From Enterobacter sp. EA-1 (lineage in GTDB: Bacteria; Pseudomonadota; Gammaproteobacteria; Enterobacterales; Enterobacteriaceae), in contig CP025776.1 in assembly GCA_002886105.1 (NCBI GenBank), positions 2,356,001 to 2,420,000 on the forward strand: a DNA stretch of 64,000 bases, given 5' to 3'. A model generated the notes under the pieces. That model was not told where the DNA came from. It made no database searches and worked only from the letters and a program-made list of their open reading frames with translations. Made by a program: the position numbers and the translations under genes. The first letter of the stretch is position 1. Every line of letters begins with the position of its first letter. Shown here one piece after another: positions 49,178 to 60,805 of the stretch.

Positions 49178-49949
49178 TCACGGGCTGAGGGACTTAGCGG
49201 ATCGCGCCGGTGCGACGATGTCGACAATCAGACCCGCTTGTTGCAGTTGGAGATGGGCTTCGGCGGCGAGATGACTGTCGGTGATCACCCGCTGGAAGCG
49301 CGCAATCGGACCGAGGGTGTAAGGATGTACCGCGCCGAACTTCGAGCTGTCGGTCAGGACAATGGCATCGCTGCCTTTTCCAGCACCGCGTTAACAACAT
49401 CGGTGCGCATCATATCGCGCCCGGTAAACCCCGTTTCCGGCAGCCAGCCATCAATACCGATAAACGCCTTACTGAAATGCACTTGCTGAATGTACTGACG
49501 CGTCAGCGGGCCCACCATACTTTCGCTTTTTTCTGGTAAATGCCGCCGAGCAGAATCACTTCGGAAAGGGAATCTTTCAGCAAATGCGCAATATAGCTGC
49601 TCACCGTGATAATGGTGATATCACGCTGCTCGCCAAGTTTACGCGCCAGCAGGGCATTACTGCTGCCATTCTCAATAAACACCGTTTCGCCCGGACTCAC
49701 CAGTGAGGCAGCGAAGTCCGCCAGCTCCCGTTTTACGGTGTAATTATTCATCATGCGCGTTTCAACATCGTCGCTGTCCAGCGGCACAGCAAAACCATGC
49801 ATACGGCGCAGATAGCTCTGTTTTTCCAGCGTGTTCAGATCCCGGCGAATAGTGACTTCAGAGACACCGGTCATTCGCGCAAGATCCGCAACGCTTATCC
49901 GGCCTTTATCGATGACCGTCTGTAAAATAAGTTGTTGTCGGGAATTCAT
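49178..49949 (-). CDS. yciT: DeoR-family regulator YciT
   Basis: About 250 aa; E. coli YciT is linked to osmolarity response. [43 protein letters not shown]; sugar-isomerase-like sensor domain [32 protein letters not shown], then [20 protein letters not shown]. The C terminus is read as [14 protein letters not shown] (stop 49178); one base shift would end it at 49194. Frame breaks near 49520 and 49385. Confidence 0.92.
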
Positions 49950-50041
49950 AGCCACAAATTTCTGATTGTTCGTCGAGAGGATGAAATCGCCATAACGGGC
50001 ATCGCTTTCCCGGCTACCACGTGATGGCGAAAGGAAGAAAT

Positions 50042-50229
50042 TCAAATTTCCCACGGGGGCGTCTTAGGTGCACCGGAAGAAGACGTTTTGTCATTGTTGT
50101 CGGGATCTAATAATTCCGCTTTGAGAATTTCCGGTGGTTGCGAATGGCGGATTGATAATCCCCGGCAACCAGAATATCCAGCACGGTATCGATCCGGCTG
50201 GCAAGTTGCTTCACATCGATGTCTGCCAT
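50042..50229 (-). CDS. yciZ: UPF0509 protein YciZ
   Basis: [29 protein letters not shown] then, after one correction near 50140, [20 protein letters not shown] and PKTPPWEI. About 62 aa, matching E. coli YciZ in sequence type and in place between yciT and pdeR. ATG follows GAAGGT. Function unknown. Confidence 0.88.
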
Positions 50230-50534
50230 ACCTTCACCTTAAAATCGAAAATGAATAAATTCAATGATGCAGAAAACAGTGTAAAAGAGAAGGGTAAAAA
50301 GCGAAATCTCAAAACTTATAAGCACTCATTATATATTCGATAAGTGACATGCAGTTACCTTCGAGGGGATTAGGTTGGCTCTGCCGCAATGCACTCTTTT
50401 CCGGCGGCGGGGAAAGCAGTGACGGTTATCAACCACGCTATGTACAAACTGTTTACTGATGATGAACGCGTGATGAAACTTACCTGCGCGCACCTGCAGA
50501 ATCGGCATGTGTTAGCCCGTTTCAGTAACGCCAG
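50230..50534. other. 305-bp gap between yciZ and pdeR
   Basis: No convincing gene. A 30-codon ORF starting at 50251 (MNKFNDAENSVKEKGKKRN) lacks a ribosome-binding site. The left half is AT-rich and may hold the yciZ promoter. Confidence 0.4.
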
Positions 50535-52528
50535 TCAGGGTGCTTTTCGCGCCAGATAACGCTTAAACCAGCGCTCGAATGCGGCAGCGGGCATGGGCTT
50601 AGCAAATAAAAAATCCCTGCCGCTCGTTGACGCCGTTTTTGGTCAGAAAGGCGTCTTCTTTTGCACTCTCCACACCTTCAGCAATCACCTGCAGATTAAG
50701 CGCTTGTGCCACAGCGACAATCGCCCGCACCAGTGACTGGGATATCGGCTGTTTATGAATATCACGTACAAACGACTGATCGAGTTTGATGGCATCAAGA
50801 GGAAAACGCGCAAGTTGCGACAGAGACGAATAACCCGTGCCAAAATCGTCGAGGTGAACCTGCGCCCCCAGTTCGCTGAACTGATTAATTACCGACAGGG
50901 CGAGTTCTTCATTCTCAATCAGGCAGCTCTCCGTCAGCTCCACATCAATCGGGCAATAATCGAAGTTAACATCTTTCAGCGCCTGCTTAAGGTCGCTAAA
51001 AATCGACTGATCGGCCAGTTGGCGCGCTGAGACATTCACCGCCACGCGCAAATGAATGCCTTTGTCTCGCCATTCCGCTACCTGACGCACAACGTCAAGC
51101 ATCACCCAGCGTCCTAACGGCACAATCAAACCAGACTCTTCTGCATAAGCGATAAAATCCAGCGGCGGGATCAATCCGCGCTCGGGAGATTGCCAACGTA
51201 CCAGTGCTTCGAGGCTACGAACTTCGCCGCGCCAGTGTAATTTTCGGTTGATAGTGGATGACCAGTTGATTTTTTCGAGTGCTTTGCGCAGATTGGTATC
51301 GAGCCAGAGGTATTCAAATACCCGTTGGTTCATTTCCGGCGAGAAGACACAGAATTTACCGCGCCCGCTCTCCTTGGCGGTATACATGGCCGTGTCGGCA
51401 TTACGGATCACGCTTTCACGGTCGTTGCCGTGCTGTGGGGCAAGTGAAATCCCCAGCGAGCACCCACTGTAAATCTCGATTAAGCCGATGCGAAAAGGCT
51501 GGCGTAAACGTGTCAGGATCCGCGATGCCATAGCCTCCAGCACGCTTTGAGATGTGTCGGTCGCCAGTATGATAAATTCATCGCCGCCAAACCGTGCCAG
51601 CACTTGCCCTTCATCAAGACAACTTAAAATTGTCAACGCCACGGCCTGCAACAGCTGATCGCCGAACATATGGCCATAGGCGTCGTTCACTTTCTTAAAG
51701 TTATCCAGTCCAAATAGACGATGCCAACCTGTGTATTGCCACGATGGGCAATGGCATCGCTGATGCGTTCCTGAATCGCATTGCGATTAGGTAAACCGGT
51801 CACGGTATCGGTGTTGGCTAAGAGGCGTAAGCGCTCCGGGCATGGCGCTCTTCCGTAATATCCGTGCCGGAGCAGATAAGAAATATTTCGTTCTTACCGC
51901 TACCGCTATGGACGAATCTATTGCGGAACAGAAACAGGCGCTGTCCTTTGCGGGTTTTGATCCAGCGTTCGACTTCGTAGGGGCCACCATTATGAAAAAA
52001 AAGACGCGATACTGCGTTTCGACGCGGCCGCTTCACTACGACTCATAAATAATTTAAAGACGTTTTGCCCAATCACCTCTTGCTCTTTCATACCCGTATA
52101 TTCTTCGCTAAGGCGATTAAAACGCTGGATGTTGCCGCGACGATCGAGGATCACGATCACGGAGTTGGCTTCAGAGACCACTTGCTCAGCAAAGAGAGCC
52201 CCTGCACCGAGGTCACGGGCGACGGATTGGGTGTCATGCCACGCGGAGGCGCTGCCTGCCCACGCTTTGCGGCTGATTTTGCGTCCAACAAGATGTACCG
52301 ACACGGCTTCGCCATACAAGACGATATTCAGGGTCAGGCTGGAGGTGATCACCGTCATTTCACGGATCTGTTCAGCCTGAGCATTGCCTAATGTCACCAC
52401 CGTGGGCTGGCATCGGAACCTTCGTCCGGGGAAAAGTGCAGGGCGTTGCTATTGGCAGTCAATCGCCAGAACGGGCTGTTAGATCTCAGATAACGAAACA
52501 GCAAATTTTCTTCCTGTTCGTCTTTCAT
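50535..52528 (-). CDS. pdeR: Cyclic-di-GMP phosphodiesterase PdeR
   Basis: Also yciR. About 664 aa: N-terminal PAS region ([35 protein letters not shown]), GGDEF domain with intact [20 protein letters not shown], and EAL domain with [33 protein letters not shown] and [20 protein letters not shown]. In E. coli it acts as a trigger enzyme controlling csgD (curli). Ends [10 protein letters not shown]. Frame breaks near 52405, 52010, 51840, 51715, 51235 and 50620. Confidence 0.95.
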
Positions 52529-52789
52529 GTTCTCTCCCAATCCACTTGAAAGCGCAACCGGTACTCATTTAGCGATGGATAACCACCTGTTAAAGAAGGG
52601 GGACACAGGCAAGAGTGTGTTGTTTCTTGTTATGTTGCACCGCGAAAAGGCATCTGTTAGTCAACCTGCCTGATGGCTGTTAATCGCTTAAATACGCAGT
52701 GAATGCACAGTTGCCTGTGTTGTTATTGTGGTCGTTTTTGCAGATTTGTGTGAGGAGGGAGAAAAAAAATGCGTGGCGTATCGCAGATC

Positions 52790-52819
52790 AAAAAAGCGCC
52801 TTCCGGGTCAGGAAGGCGC
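52790..52819 (-). terminator. rnb terminator
   Basis: On the minus strand GCGCCTTCC pairs with GGAAGGCGC, then TTTTTT; 16 bp beyond the rnb stop. The rest of 52529-52789 holds no gene, only the presumed pdeR promoter. Confidence 0.88.
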
Positions 52820-52834
52820 GATGTAACGATGCCG

Positions 52835-54766
52835 TTAGATGGCCGGGCGGGCGATAACGCTGCGGGTTTCCATCCGGACTTCCGCAATGGTGACATCAAT
52901 AACGTCGGTCACTTTGAATGCGGTTTCGCCTTTGATTTGCACGGTACCGCTCTCCGGCTGCACACCAGTTCATCACGTACAGCATGAATAAACGGCGCAG
53001 GAATAAACGCAACTGCGCCATTATCCACCAGACGGACACGCATACCGCCGCGGCTGACATCGATAATTTCCGCAGAGAACCGGGTATCGGTGCCGGCTTT
53101 GTTCTGCAGGAAGCGGGCATACAGCCAGTCGCCGACATCGCGCTCCGCCATGCGGTTAAGACGACGGCGCTCAGCCATCTGCACGGTTGTGTCATCCTGC
53201 GGGCGTTTTGGCGTTTCACCTTTAATAATGGCTTTCAGCAGACGATGGTTAACCATATCGCCATATTTACGAATCGGCGAGGTCCAGTCGCGTAGGCTTC
53301 CAGACCCGGAGGGCCGAAGTGCGGGCCCGGTTCGATGCTGATCTCAGCAAAGGACTGGAAGCGGCGAATACGGCTATCAAGGAAGCCCGACGGCTGTGCA
53401 TCCAGTTCGCGGCGCAGTTTACAGAAACCGTCCAGCGTCAGCACTTCTTCCGCATCAACATGCATGCCGTGCGTTTTCAGCATGGCCGCCAGTTGTTCGC
53501 TGTTCGCCGGGTCAAAGCCCATATGCACGTTGTAAATACCGAAGCCCAGTTTGTCGCGTAATACACGGGCGGCACAGATGTTGGCGGCGATCATTGACTC
53601 TTCAACGATACGGTTAGCCACGCGGCGCGGTTCCGCCACGATATCCAGCACTTCGCCTTTTTCGCCGAGGACAAAACGGTAATCCGGACGATCTTTAAAC
53701 ACCAGTGCGTGCGTTTGACGCCACCCAGCACGGAGTTACGCGGTGCAGCAAACGGATTTGCACAGCAATGGCGTCGCTCGATGGCTGCCATTCACCGCTG
53801 TTTTCCAGCCAGTCGGAGACATCGTCATAGGCCAGTTTGGCTTTTGATTCAATGGTTGCGGCAAAGAATTCAATACTGCTGTCAATGGCGCCTTCGCTGT
53901 CCAGCGTCATACGGCACACCAGCGCCGGGCGAACTTCATTCGCGCGCAGGGAGCAGAGATCGTCAGACAGTTCGCGCGGCAGCATCGGGATATTAAAGCC
54001 CGGCAGATAGTTGGTGAAGGCACGGATTTTAGCCGCGTCATCCAGCTTGCTGCCTTCGGCGATCCAGCTGTTGGGTCGGCGATGGCTACCGTCAGTTGCA
54101 GTTTTCCGTCGCTTGTTTCTTCCAACGTACAGCGCATCATCCATATCTTCGGTGCTGGCGCTGTCGATAGTGACGAAATCCAGTGCGGTAAGATCCACAC
54201 GCTGCAAACCGTCATCCAGCATTTCGGTGGCAACACCGTTCGGCGCTTCTTTTTCCAGATTGTGGCGTGCGAGCGTCACCCACCACGGTACAAAATGATC
54301 TTCTGCGAAGGTAATAAACTGCGTCAGCTCAGCGTAAAAACCGCGATCGCCTTTCAACGGATGGCGACGCATCTCGGCGACAGCCCAGTCACCTTCTTTA
54401 AAATCGTGCTCAACGCCGCGGGCCGCGCGGCAGGGAATCGCGTCTTTCAGCAACGGATGGTCTGGCACGATAGAAAGACGGTCATCTTTCTTCTGCACTT
54501 TGCCGACAAAACGGGTGAGGAACGGTTCGACCAGTTCTTCAGGCTCTGCACTTTCGCGCTCTTTTTCACTGTGGATGACGGCAATGATCCGATCGCCATG
54601 CATCACTTTCTTCATTTGCGGCGGCGGAATGAAATAACTTTTTGCGCATCGACTTCCAGAAAGCCAAAGCCTTTTTCCACGTGCCTTTGACGACGCCTTC
54701 GCACGCGGCGTCTGTGAGTGAAGTTGCTGTTTTTAGCTGCGCAAGCAGCGGATTGTCCCGGAGCAT
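52835..54766 (-). CDS. rnb: Exoribonuclease II
   Basis: 3'-5' hydrolytic RNase, 643 aa. Cold-shock domains ([36 protein letters not shown]), RNB catalytic domain with the acidic cluster [19 protein letters not shown], then [20 protein letters not shown], and S1 domain near the end ([20 protein letters not shown]). Frame breaks near 54655, 54070, 53705, 53290 and 52965; the net length is as expected. Confidence 0.97.
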
Positions 54767-54900
54767 AGTTATGTAGTTTCGTGGCCAAAAGAGCGGCTGA
54801 CAGTTTTACGCGATTCTGCCTGTCGCAGCAAGCGCTCTTTCAGCAAAATCTGTACAGGCATAAGGGTAAACACGCCACTGCGCCACACTCGCCGCGCATT

Positions 54901-56057
54901 TTACGCTGTCTGACCGAGCGCGATTTTCAGGCGGTTTAACCAGCCGCAGAGGGCGCACTCCGCCAGCAAGCTGACAACGGCGCGGCGGCTAAGATCCTGC
55001 TCAGTCAACAGCGAAAGTGACAGCGGGCTAAACCTGTCTGGCGTGCAGGTCAGCAACTGAACGGCCTGTATCAGCGCGCTTTCTTGCGCATTACCGGCGA
55101 ACACGCGCTGTAACTCTCGCCCACCTTCACGCAGCGCCGATTCCCGTTGTGCACCGTCTGCCAGCGACGCAGTTGCTCGGCAAAACAGTGTTCGCTGCCA
55201 TTAATCCGCGCAGTGTAAAGCGCCACCAATGCTGCGAGTTGCGCGTCGGGTCGCTGCTGCGCCACATGGTCTGTTATCTCACCCAGCTCGTTAAGAATCA
55301 GGTGCTCGTGGGCCAGCAATGGCGCCAGCAACCGCAGCTCCGGCAAAGGTTGCCAGCGGGAAAGCGATTCCATTTGCGGGGCGCTGGCAATACGTAATTC
55401 CACCGCGTCGATACCGGCTTGCCACGGCGCTTCTGTCCGGGAAAAACGGTCCGCAGCGGCTTCCTGCTGTGTATCCATACCCGGAATAAAACGCACCGGA
55501 TGACCAAGGAGTGCCTGTAGCATAGCCACGATGCGGGCACCGGAAGGCAATAAACCCAATAATCTGATTGATCATCACCGAGGTCGTACAACGACAGGCC
55601 CACTTCTTCGAGCTGCTGGCGCGCACGGGCGTCAATCACCGAGGGCGACGCCGCAAGTTGGCGGGCGTACTGGGTTATTTGCGCCAGTCGGTAGTTGCTT
55701 TCCCTTGATGAGTCCGGACCGGGTAACGGCGCAAGACGCGCAGCATAGTGGTTACATAAACGCTGAACGCCAAATACGGGCGACGGTGAGTGCGGTACTG
55801 AGACGATCATAGGCGCTGAATGTCCGTAAGCGATTAACCGCTACCCGCTGAGGAAACAGCAATGCATAGAGTTTGCGTGCGGGGATAACGATGCTGTCGA
55901 TGTCGGCTAACAGTTCATCCGGCAGGGTCAGATCGAGCAGGAAAGGGTCGTTTACAGTGGCCGCTTCGGGAACCAACGGTAGCGCGTGAGCCCGGCGGGC
56001 AGTTGACTGGGTTTCATGATACCAGTGGTTTTTGCCTGAAATCCGGCGTTGTTCCAT
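54901..56057 (-). CDS. yciW: Putative oxidoreductase YciW
   Basis: About 385 aa of the CMD/peroxidase-like YciW family, tied to cysteine metabolism in E. coli. [70 protein letters not shown], ending [16 protein letters not shown]. Frame breaks near 55755, 55570 and 55100. Confidence 0.92.
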
Positions 56058-56199
56058 GGTCGTTCCTTGGTCTGAAAGTGGCGATCCGGATACGACGTCA
56101 GGTCTGTTGCGCCGGATCTTTTGCTGCTTAATCCCCGGCGTAAGGGAGAGAGGGATGAAAGATTGTTAGGTGATAATAAATATCAGAATGGCATATCGA

Positions 56200-56228
56200 G
56201 GGAAAACGCCCCTTCAGAAGAAGGGGCG
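56200..56228 (-). terminator. fabI terminator
   Basis: On the minus strand CGCCCCTTC / GAAGGGGCG with a 4-nt loop then TTTTCCC, 9 bp after the stop. Confidence 0.85.
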
Positions 56229-56236
56229 AGGGGGCA

Positions 56237-57028
56237 TTATTTGATTTCCAGCTCGTTCATGGCAGCGATGTTGAACCCGCCATCAACGTGAACCACTTCA
56301 CCGGAGATGCCAGCAGAGAGGTCAGAGCACAGGAACGCAGCAGAGTTGCCCACATCTTCGATGGTCACTGTGCGGCGAATCGGGGTAACGGCTTCGCAAT
56401 GCGCCAGCATTTTACGGAAGTCTTTAATACCGGAGGCCGCCAGCGTACGGATTGGGCCAGCGGAAATACCGTTAACGCGCACGCCTTCCGGACCCATCGC
56501 ATTCGCCATATAGCGTACGTTGGCTTCCAGAGACGCTTTCGCCAGACCCATCACGTTGTAGTTCGGGATGGCGCGCTCAGCACCCAGATAGGAGAGGGTC
56601 AGCAGCGCAGAACCCGGATTCAGCATCTCGCGGCAAGCTTTAGCCAGCGCAACGAAGCTGTAGGAGCTGATGTCGTGAGCAATTTTAAAGCCTTCACGGG
56701 TAACAGCATTCACATAGTCGCCATCCAGCTGATCGCCCGGCGCAAAACCGATGGAGTGAACGAAACCGTCGAACTTCGGCCAGACTTTCGCCCGAGGGTC
56801 AGTGAACAGGGCATCGATGCTTTCGTCTTTAGCAACGTCGCACTCCAGCACAATGCTGGAACCCAGCTGGGCGGCAAACTCTTCAACGCGGCCTTTCAGC
56901 TTGTCGTTCTGGTAGGTGAAAGCCAGCTCAGCGCCTTCGCGGTGCATAGCCTGTGCGATGCCGTATGCGATGGACAGTTTGCTGGCGACGCCAGTTACCA
57001 GAATGCGCTTACCGGAAAGAAAACCCAT
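56237..57028 (-). CDS. fabI: Enoyl-ACP reductase (NADH)
   Basis: Final reduction of fatty-acid elongation and the triclosan target; 263 codons. [20 protein letters not shown] (NADH site), [20 protein letters not shown] with Gly93, and [20 protein letters not shown] with Tyr156 and Lys163. The frame is open throughout, but residues near 56790-56805 (FTDPRAKVW instead of the expected FTDLGKVW) show three +1 insertions that cancel. Ends [11 protein letters not shown]. The open frame can be extended upstream of 57028, but the start with MGFLSG is the conserved one. Confidence 0.97.
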   Translation of the reverse strand: MGFLSGKRILVTGVASKLSIAYGIAQAMHREGAELAFTYQNDKLKGRVEEFAAQLGSSIVLECDVAKDESIDALFTDPRAKVWPKFDGFVHSIGFAPGDQLDGDYVNAVTREGFKIAHDISSYSFVALAKACREMLNPGSALLTLSYLGAERAIPNYNVMGLAKASLEANVRYMANAMGPEGVRVNGISAGPIRTLAASGIKDFRKMLAHCEAVTPIRRTVTIEDVGNSAAFLCSDLSAGISGEVVHVDGGFNIAAMNELEIK

Positions 57029-57150
57029 AGCTCTAATCCTTATATTCATTGTTGTGGCGATCGTCATCGTGTTCGGACGATCGTCGTTAAAACGCGGCGA
57101 TTCTATCATGAGTCGCCGGATGAGTTAATCCGACCACTGAAACTATTGAA

Positions 57151-57958
57151 TCAACGGTCTTTTCGCCATGCATCGGCTGTTAATGCCTCGCCAAAATGCC
57201 CGGCAATTAAGCGTTTTGTTAAATCATGCAGCGGGGACGCAAGCACATCGGCGGTACTGCCGCGCTCAACCACTTCCCCGGTGCATGACAAGAACCTGAT
57301 CGCTGATATGTTTCATCATGCCAATGTGCTGGGTGACGTAAATATAAGAGATACCCTGTTTTTCCTGTAATTCCAGCATCAGATTGATTAACTGCGAACG
57401 CATCGACATATCCAGCGATGCCAGCGCTTCGTCCGCAATAATGACTTTTGGGCGCAGGATCAGCGCCCGCGCCAGCCCCAGACGCTGTTTCTGTCCCGGC
57501 GCCAGCATATGCGGATAGTAGCTCACATGATCCGGCAGCAGCCCGACCATGCGCAGCGTTTCCAGAATGCGCTTGCGCCGCGCATCAGGGTCGAGATCGG
57601 TGTTCAGACGCAGCGGGAAATCCAGTGGATTTGCGAAAGACGCTGACGCGGGTTCAGTGACGTTGTCGGATCCTGAAAAATCATACGAATATGCTGGCTG
57701 CGAAACGTGTAATCCCCGTAATGCAACGGTTTGTCGTCAATCACCAGTTCGCCGGAACTGGGCTCCACCATCCCCCGCCAGCATTTTGGCCAGCGTGGAT
57801 TTGCCGGAACCGTTCTCGCCGATAATGGCCAGCGTTTGCCGCTCCCGCAGCGTAAAACTCAACGGTTTCACGGCTTCCACGGTCTGACGGCGGAACCAGC
57901 CGGTGCGATAACGGAAGGTTTTGCTCAGGTTGCGGACTTCAAGCAAGGTCTCGACCAT
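57151..57958 (-). CDS. sapF: Peptide transport ATP-binding protein SapF
   Basis: ABC ATPase, about 268 aa, last gene of the sapABCDF operon. [20 protein letters not shown], Walker [18 protein letters not shown], signature [20 protein letters not shown], Walker [20 protein letters not shown]; ends [10 protein letters not shown]. Frame breaks near 57775, 57640, 57545 and 57285. Starts one base after the sapD stop. Confidence 0.95.
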
Positions 57959-57959
57959 C

Positions 57960-58954
57960 TCACTCCACTCTCCATATTCAGCGGGAAATGGCAGGCGTAA
58001 AGATGGTTTCTTGCCCCCGTAAGTCGGGGCTTCTCAATACATTTACGCTGGGCATAAGGGCAACGCGGCCCGAGGCGACAACCAATCGGCAACTGTTCGA
58101 GTAACGGAATCGCGCCCGGCATAGTGTTGAGGCGGCTTTTATGCGGCATAGCGCTGCCAAAATCGGGAATAGCGCGAATGAGCGCCTGAGTATAAGGGTG
58201 ATGCGGCGTAACGATCAGCTCTTCGCTGGGAGCGGTTTCCACCGTTTGCCCGCAATACATCACGTTAATGCGATCCGCCCAGTTGCTGAGCATCTGCAAA
58301 TCGTGGCTGATCAACATAATCGTGGTGTTGTTATTCTGGTTAAGACGGGTAAGCAGACGGAAAATCTGCGCACAGGTCGTCGGCTCCATGGCGTTGGTTG
58401 GCTCATCGGCGATCAGCAAACGCGGCTGGTTAGCCAGCGCAATGGCAATCATCACTTTCTGACATTCACCTTCCGTCAGCTCGTAAGGAAAGCTGCGCAT
58501 CGCATCTTTATGATCTTTAATGCCGACGCGGTGCAGCAGTTCGATGGCACGGCGTTTACGCCAGCCAAACCGTTGCAATAAGCTGCCTTTCCACGTCCAA
58601 CGGGGGATATTTTGCATCAACTGCTTGCCGACGCGTTCCGACGGATCGAGACAGGATTGCGGCCTCTCGGAAAATCATCGACACGTTATGACCAAGCAGC
58701 TTACGCCGCTCCCGCGCTGACAGGCGCAGCAAGTCGATATCATCAAAGCGCATGCGGTCGGCGGTGACCCGCCAGTTCTCTTTGGTGACGCCGCAAATCG
58801 CTTTGGCAATTAAGCTCTTCCCGGAACCGGATTCTCCCACCAGCCCGCGAATTTCACCTTCGGCAAGGGTCAGACTGACGCGATCGACCGCTTTAACCCA
58901 GTTTTCACCGGTCTTCACTTCGATGGTCAGATTGCGGATATCAAGAAGCGGCAT
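57960..58954 (-). CDS. sapD: Peptide transport ATP-binding protein SapD
   Basis: ABC ATPase of 330 aa, also implicated in Trk potassium uptake. [20 protein letters not shown], Walker [41 protein letters not shown], Walker [17 protein letters not shown]-terminal cysteine segment [26 protein letters not shown] site near 58670 is misread (CCGAGAGG); an inserted G near 57965 shifts the C terminus. Confidence 0.95.
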
Positions 58955-59850
58955 TATTCCACCCCCGCATTGATCGCGCGGCGAATACCGTCGCCGAGTA
59001 TGTTCACCAGCAATACGCTGATCATAATGGCCGCGCCCGCAGCATGACCGTCCACGGGGCCACATAAATCAGCTCCAGTGCGTCACCCAGCATTGCGCCC
59101 CATTCCGGGGAGGGAAGCTGCGCGCCCAGATCGAGAAAACCGAGGGCGGCGATATCGAGGATGGCCATCGACAGGGCGCGCGGGTGATTTCCGTGATCAT
59201 GCCGGAGGTGATATTCGGCAACACCGCAAACCACAAAATATTCATCGTCGATGCGCCATCGAGTCGCGCGGCCACCACATACTCTTTCTCCAGCTCGTCA
59301 TGCACCACATGCTGTAGACCGAACGCACCATGCGCGGCAGCAGTGCCAGCCAGACCGCAAACATGGCGTGGGAGAGGTGCGGGCCAGAAAAGGCCACCAC
59401 AATAATGGCCAGCAGCAGCGTTGGCAGAGACAACAGCGTATCAAGAATGTGGTTTAACACTGCCGAGCGCAGACCGTGCGTCGCCCCGGCAAATACACCG
59501 AGCACCAGTCCGCACAACGTGGCAGCCAGTGTCACCAGAAATGCGCCACCAACCGTGGGGGCAGCGCCGCTCAGCAGACGACTTAAGACATCACGGCCGA
59601 GATCGTCCGTACCGAGGAAGAAGGAAACGTCCCCGTAGCGCGACCCGAGGAAGGCGGCAGCAACTGATAACCGAGGAATTGCTGGTCAAGGCCGTAAGGC
59701 GCAAACCAGCCGCCGAACACGCACAGCACCAGCAGTGCGCCGCAACCGTACAGGCCGATCATCGCCGTGGTGTCGCTGTAGAATTTGCGCCACACGGTGC
59801 GCAACGCGCCAGGGCGGGCGCTTTTCGCTGTAGACGCTATCGTAAGGCAT
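58954..59850 (-). CDS. sapC: Peptide transport permease SapC
   Basis: Inner-membrane permease, about 296 aa. [48 protein letters not shown], permease loop [20 protein letters not shown] (EAA-type), end [14 protein letters not shown] overlap with sapD. Frame breaks near 59815, 59650, 59300, 59180 and 59050. Confidence 0.95.
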
Positions 59851-60805
59851 ACCATTCCTTATGTTTCAACGGGTTCGCCAGCGCGCCCGAGGATATCGGA
59901 AATCACGTTAACGATAATCACCAGTGAGCCAATCACCATCACACCAGCGGAAATAGCCGCATAGTCCTGCTGGCGAATAGCATTGATCAGCCAGCGGCCG
60001 AGGCCCGGCCAGCTAAAGACCATTTCGGTGATCATTGCCAGCGTCAACATGGTGGAAAATTGCAGACCCAGTTTTGGTATCACTGGCGGCAGGGCGTTAT
60101 GCAGCACATGGCGGCGCAGGATCGTTAACATTGACTGCCCACGCGTCGCCGCCGCTTTAATATAGTTCTTGTCAAACACCTCAATGGTGCTGATGCGCAT
60201 CAGACGGATCACTTCGGTGGTTGGCGCGACCGCCAGCGTCAGCACCGGCAACACCATATGACGCAAAGCGCTGATGATCATCTCTTCGCGCCACGGCGAG
60301 TCGGACAGCCAGGGCGTCAATAATGGCGAAACCCGTAATGGTCTTCACTTCATACAGCAGGTCGAAACGCCCGGAAACCGGCAACCAGCCAAGATTAAGC
60401 GAGAAAAAGAGCGTCAACAGCAGCGCCAGCCAGAAAACAGGAATCGAAAAAACCGAGCAGGGCGATGGCGCTGATTAGCCGGTCCTGCCATTTACTGCGC
60501 ATCACGCCCGCCAGCATACCGACCGGGATCCCCACCAACAGCGCAGAGCCAAACGCGAGAATGCACAGTTCCATGGTCGCCGGGAACACCTCTTTAAGCT
60601 GCCCGGCAATCAATTGACCATCGATACTGGAAACGCCGAAGTCCCAGTGCAAGAGCCCGTTAAACCAGAACACCTGTGCATTCCACAAGGTGGCCCCCTG
60701 GAGTGGCGCATGCGGCGTGAAATAACTGAGACTGAACCCGATAAAGGTCAGTAAAAACAACGTCACCAGCAGCAGCAACAAACGGCGCAGGGTAAAAATA
60801 ATCAT
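59837..60805 (-). CDS. sapB: Peptide transport permease SapB
   Basis: Inner-membrane permease, about 321 aa. [60 protein letters not shown] and [20 protein letters not shown]; ends KHKEWYALR, overlapping sapC by 14 bp. Frame breaks near 60450, 60320 and 59885. Confidence 0.95.

Noticed and set aside
50340-50534. Short tautomerase-like start (MPILQVRAGKF) on the minus strand
   Set aside because: The similarity stops after about ten residues and the downstream reading is low-complexity basic sequence.
56288-57370. 360-codon ORF on the plus strand
   Set aside because: It is antisense to fabI, whose minus-strand product is conserved through the catalytic residues; the long open frame is a codon-bias shadow.
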